A stretch of DNA of 64,000 nt from the NCBI GenBank assembly GCA_022266195.1, contig WHVY01000007.1, forward strand, positions 310,001 to 374,000. Reading direction: 5' to 3'. A program made the translations under genes and the position numbers. Below, piece by piece: positions 61,160 through 64,000 of the stretch. This DNA comes from Tetranychus cinnabarinus. Its lineage: Eukaryota > Arthropoda > Arachnida > Trombidiformes > Tetranychidae. The notes below the pieces were generated by a model. That model saw only the letters and a list, made by a program, of their open reading frames with translations, had not been told where the DNA came from and did not search any database. The stretch's first letter is position 1. Each line of letters begins with the position of its first letter.

Positions 61160-61396
61160 ATTAGTCAAGATCTTCGTATCAGAAATTTCATTTGTGGAAG
61201 TCTTTGGAGTGGATTTTTTGTGTTCGAACAATCAAGCTTGAACAGAATTGAACAAAATATGAGATATACCTTTTGTTAAGTCCGTTAGTTATGAAAAATC
61301 TATACTTCGTCGGGTCAACTGTCAAGCCTTCAGATTTTCCAATGCAATTGGATACACGTAAGTTTACTAGTCAATAAGTGAAAAGAACAAAAACTG

Positions 61397-62008
61397 TTAG
61401 TTAGATTTGTTTGATTCCCTTGACTTGTGCAAAGATGAAGAACCTAGAGATCTTTGAGGCGATCGAGGTGAAACTGGAATATTAAGTCGAGTGGTTGGAA
61501 GATTGCAAGTTGATGAGGGTGATGATGAAGAGGAAGATGATGATGAAGATGCAGATAAAGATGATGAAGCTTGAAGCTCCTTGTGACTCTGGTTTTGAGG
61601 CTTCTGTGATTCTTGCTGATCTTGGCCATTCGACTCGTAAGTTGTTCGTGTATTGTCTCGAATTATTGCCGGTAAAAGTTCATCAGATGAAGCTCGGTGA
61701 TTGGGCAATGTTGAACGTACCAGTGTTGTCCTACGATCTAGAGTACCATTTGGACCAACAATTATATTATTGTACTTGTACTGATCACGAAGCAGTGATC
61801 GTTTGTCTGAAGACTGAGGTTTATTGTTGATGAATTGCTCTCATTGGTCCCGTTGTGACATCCGAGTGTGATAATCCTTCCTTCAATGCACGAGTTTCCA
61901 TTTCAAAATCGGTATCCATTGAATGGTCATATAGACGATATATAACTCTCATTCCAAGACGATTACTATTGGATTCATGGTCAAATGTGTATTTACCATT
62001 AAGAACAT
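61397..62008 (-). pseudogene. terminal exon of an unrecognised minus-strand gene, with a frame break
   Basis: An acceptor (CTTACAG) at 62009-62015 is followed on the minus strand by coding-like sequence: DVLNGKYTFDHESNSN, then MRVIYRLYDHSMDTDFEMET, then ALKEGLSHSDV. The frame hits TAA at 61821-61823. From there a frame shifted by one base continues QSSDKRSLLRDQYKYNN, VGPNGTLDRRTTLVRSTLP and a Gln-rich then poly-Ser segment, ending SRESNKSN and a stop at 61397-61399. The codon character of both halves suggests they were one exon. The extra base is near 61821-61830. The poly-Ser part is encoded by a GAT/GAG-like simple repeat (about 61515-61575). The parent gene would continue to the right. No family is recognised. 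It may be a real last exon with a sequencing error, or a pseudogenised duplicate. Confidence 0.5.
61515..61575. repeat. GAT/GAG-type simple repeat
   Basis: Imperfect run of GATGATGAAGAGGAAG-like units. On the minus strand it encodes the poly-Ser run of the exon at 61397-62008. Confidence 0.7.
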
Positions 62009-62871
62009 CTGTAAGAATTGAATTAGCCTGAAAAGAGAAGAAAGAAAAGGAAAGAAAAGGAAACTTGTCTTTTTACTCTCAAAGACTTGGTTTGCCTGTC
62101 AAAGAAACAAATCTAAACGAAATGCCTGAGATTGTCTGGAATGTCGATATGATTCAACTATAATGATATTGTCAGTTCTATCAGTTTCAATCTTGCTCAA
62201 TTCTCTTCCATGTTTTTCTCAACTTTAATCTTTAACATTATCTATTCAACTTTGCCTCAAAGCAGTCGACTTGCTTTTTTGCATAAATGATGAAATGAAA
62301 CATTATTCTGGACGATCCAATAAAATAGTAAATTCCAATTTCATAAGCACTAAACGTTTCCATAAATCAACTGAAGCACCTTTTAAAAATGACTTTACTC
62401 GAAGATCGAATCCATTTTTACCTCTAAAAAATCAAATCAGAAAATAATTCAATATGAATACAACATTTGATCAACTAACCATTAGCATGTGAAACTGATG
62501 AAAGTAAAACAAAAGCCTTCATGAATGTCAATATGTAATTAATCATGAAAGACGGAACAATGAACATTAGAACAGATTAAATGATCGATCATTTTCCATG
62601 TAAAATAATCTTTTATTATTTCTTTAATTATTGCTGATAATTTGTTGGTTTTATGGATTCCATATTGAATTGTCTGAAAAGAAAATCGAAATAAATGTTG
62701 AGTTGCATCCATTCGTGTTGAATATGAACAGATTCAATTGATTTAATCTTCACTGATTAATGAGTTTTCACGAATTCGAAAGTTGATTTTATTCTCATTA
62801 AAAAACTGTTTAATCAAGTTAGACTATTACAAAGTTGTCAGTCTTTCAACTCCTGAAAACGCTTCAACATC
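61949..62871. repeat. repeat R copy 3 (long form)
   Basis: Nearly identical to copy 1 (48416-49313). Includes the splice acceptor and first codons of the exon at 61397-62008 plus about 860 bases of what would be its upstream intron. It is directly followed, with no spacer, by copy 4. Confidence 0.85.
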
Positions 62872-63580
62872 ATTGCTTGAAAAAAACGTATATAAACGAA
62901 AAGTCTGAGATAGTCTGAATGTCAGTATGATTCAACCATAATGATATTGTCAGTTCTATCAGTTTCAATCTTGCTCAATTCTCTTCCATGTTTTTCTTCA
63001 ACTTTAATCTTTAACATTATCTATTCAACTTTCCCTCAAAGCAGTCGACTTGCATTTTTTGCAAAAATGATAAAATGAAACAATATTCTGGAAGATCCAA
63101 TGAAACAGCAAATTGCAATTTCACAAGCACTTAAAGTTTCCGTAATTCAACTAAACTGAAGCACCTTTTACAAATGACTTTACTTCAAGATCGCAAACAT
63201 TTTTACCTTCAAAGAATCAAATCAGACAATAACTCAATATGAAAGCATCAACATTTGTTCAACATATCATCAGCATGATGAACTGATGATGCAAAGTAAG
63301 ACTCAATTAGTATCAAGCTGTGATTAATCAGAAATAATACTAAATAATGAAAATTAGAACAGATTTTGCATGATTGATGATTTGCCATAAAGTAACAATT
63401 CAATTTATGCTGATAATTTTTCGATTTATTAACTGTTGTCCCTTTAGCAACTATCGATGTTATCAAACTACTAAGCTAGTTGCTTTTATTACATTTCATT
63501 TCTCAAGTGTTTCATGGTTTATCTATGTTCAATCTCATTCTGATAGTATCAGGTCTGGTGAAAATAACGTTGATCTATTA
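62871..63580 (+). repeat. repeat R copy 4 (short form), upstream of a second reading frame
   Basis: Matches copy 2 (57929-58625) from CATTGCTTGAAAAAAACG to the TCTGGTGAAAATAAC region with scattered differences. It lies about 90 bases upstream of the start codon at 63672, as copy 2 lies upstream of the 744-codon gene. Confidence 0.85.
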
Positions 63581-63671
63581 CGTATACATTCAATTATGTG
63601 ATTATTTAAATTATAATTCAATAAGTGACCCATAAAAGTAAGACGGAGCTGTCAATGCTCAAGTGCTCATA

Positions 63672-64000
63672 ATGACGAGTCCATTTTCGTATTACAATCC
63701 TGCTTCACCATTTAATTTTGACCAGCCACCTGTCACACCGTTAGTTCCTGTATCAAACAACTATGATCATGAGCCGTCTGATACCAACACACAGTCTAAT
63801 GATGATGAAGGTCCCGATAGTCCAGTTGAAATTGAAAAGCATCAAAATCGTGCTTCAAATAACGACAGTACCAGTTCTAATAGCGAATCTAGTTCACAAT
63901 CTAGCGACGAAAGTTCTTCTAATAACGATTCTGAAAGTGAAGAGGAAGATGGAACTATAAGCCGCCAACCAGAAGTTGAAACTTCATCTGCATCGAGAGG
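63672..64000 (+). CDS. N-terminal part of an acidic, Ser/Asn-rich protein (runs off window)
   Basis: An open frame from ATG at 63672 continues for 109 codons without a stop to the window end. It starts MTSPFSYYNPASPFNFDQPP and becomes strongly Ser/Asp/Glu/Asn-rich (DSTSSNSESSSQSSDESS). The opening ASP-F-x-x-DQP pattern resembles ASPIRYDLNQP of the 744-residue protein, and both lie below the same type of repeat, so it may be a paralogue or a second member of the same locus. The similarity is short and the low-complexity part cannot be used as evidence. Function is unknown. Confidence 0.6.
   Translation, partial: MTSPFSYYNPASPFNFDQPPVTPLVPVSNNYDHEPSDTNTQSNDDEGPDSPVEIEKHQNRASNNDSTSSNSESSSQSSDESSSNNDSESEEEDGTISRQPEVETSSASR

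Noticed and set aside
1..64000. CRISPR arrays, rRNA and tRNA genes
   Set aside because: No regularly spaced repeats and no rRNA or cloverleaf sequences were recognised on reading; a covariance-model tRNA scan was not possible.

Overview
The window is AT-rich eukaryotic nuclear DNA with spliced genes, long introns, GT-AG junctions and metazoan gene families (netrin, a peptide GPCR, diphthamide synthesis). Residue-level resemblance of these genes to arthropod and other animal orthologues, plus the base composition and the small transposon-encoded introns, suggests an arthropod, perhaps an acariform (spider-mite-like) mite. The exact taxon is an inference.

Layout, left to right. A possible first exon of an unknown gene lies on the minus strand (about 390-591). 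A complete two-exon DPH6 gene is at 2061-3007 (+). A nine-exon netrin gene on the minus strand runs from its start codon at 33539 to its stop at 5145; all nine junctions were placed by hand and keep a continuous 638-codon frame. Its 12.3 kb intron 3 holds a complete, very young Ty3/Gypsy LTR retrotransposon (17417-22746) in the opposite orientation. The element has 623 bp LTRs that look identical, a 4 bp target duplication, a canonical -1 slippery heptamer at the end of gag, and one extra base inside the reverse transcriptase. A rhodopsin-like neuropeptide receptor (35345-53561, +) follows, with a 15 kb first intron that contains a decayed mariner-like transposase and other gene fossils. Next is a complete Merlin (ISXO2/IS1595-like) DNA transposon (55970-57404) with 162 bp terminal inverted repeats, an 8 bp target duplication and a one-base frameshift in its two-exon transposase.

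The right end (57.9-64 kb) is the least ordinary part. A 744-codon intronless gene of unknown family (58891-61125) and a second acidic/serine-rich reading frame that runs off the window (63672-64000) each sit just downstream of a copy of the same roughly 700 bp sequence (57929-58625 and 62871-63580). Two longer copies of a related sequence (48416-49313 and 61949-62871) carry a splice acceptor and the start of a coding exon of another gene on the minus strand. In the 61.4-62.0 kb copy that exon continues for about 600 bp but has a frame break. This suggests segmental duplication of an intron-exon piece of a host gene and a tandemly expanding, uncharacterised gene family.

The host genes (DPH6, netrin, GPCR) have no evident functional link. 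The rest is intron or intergenic AT-rich DNA with simple repeats.
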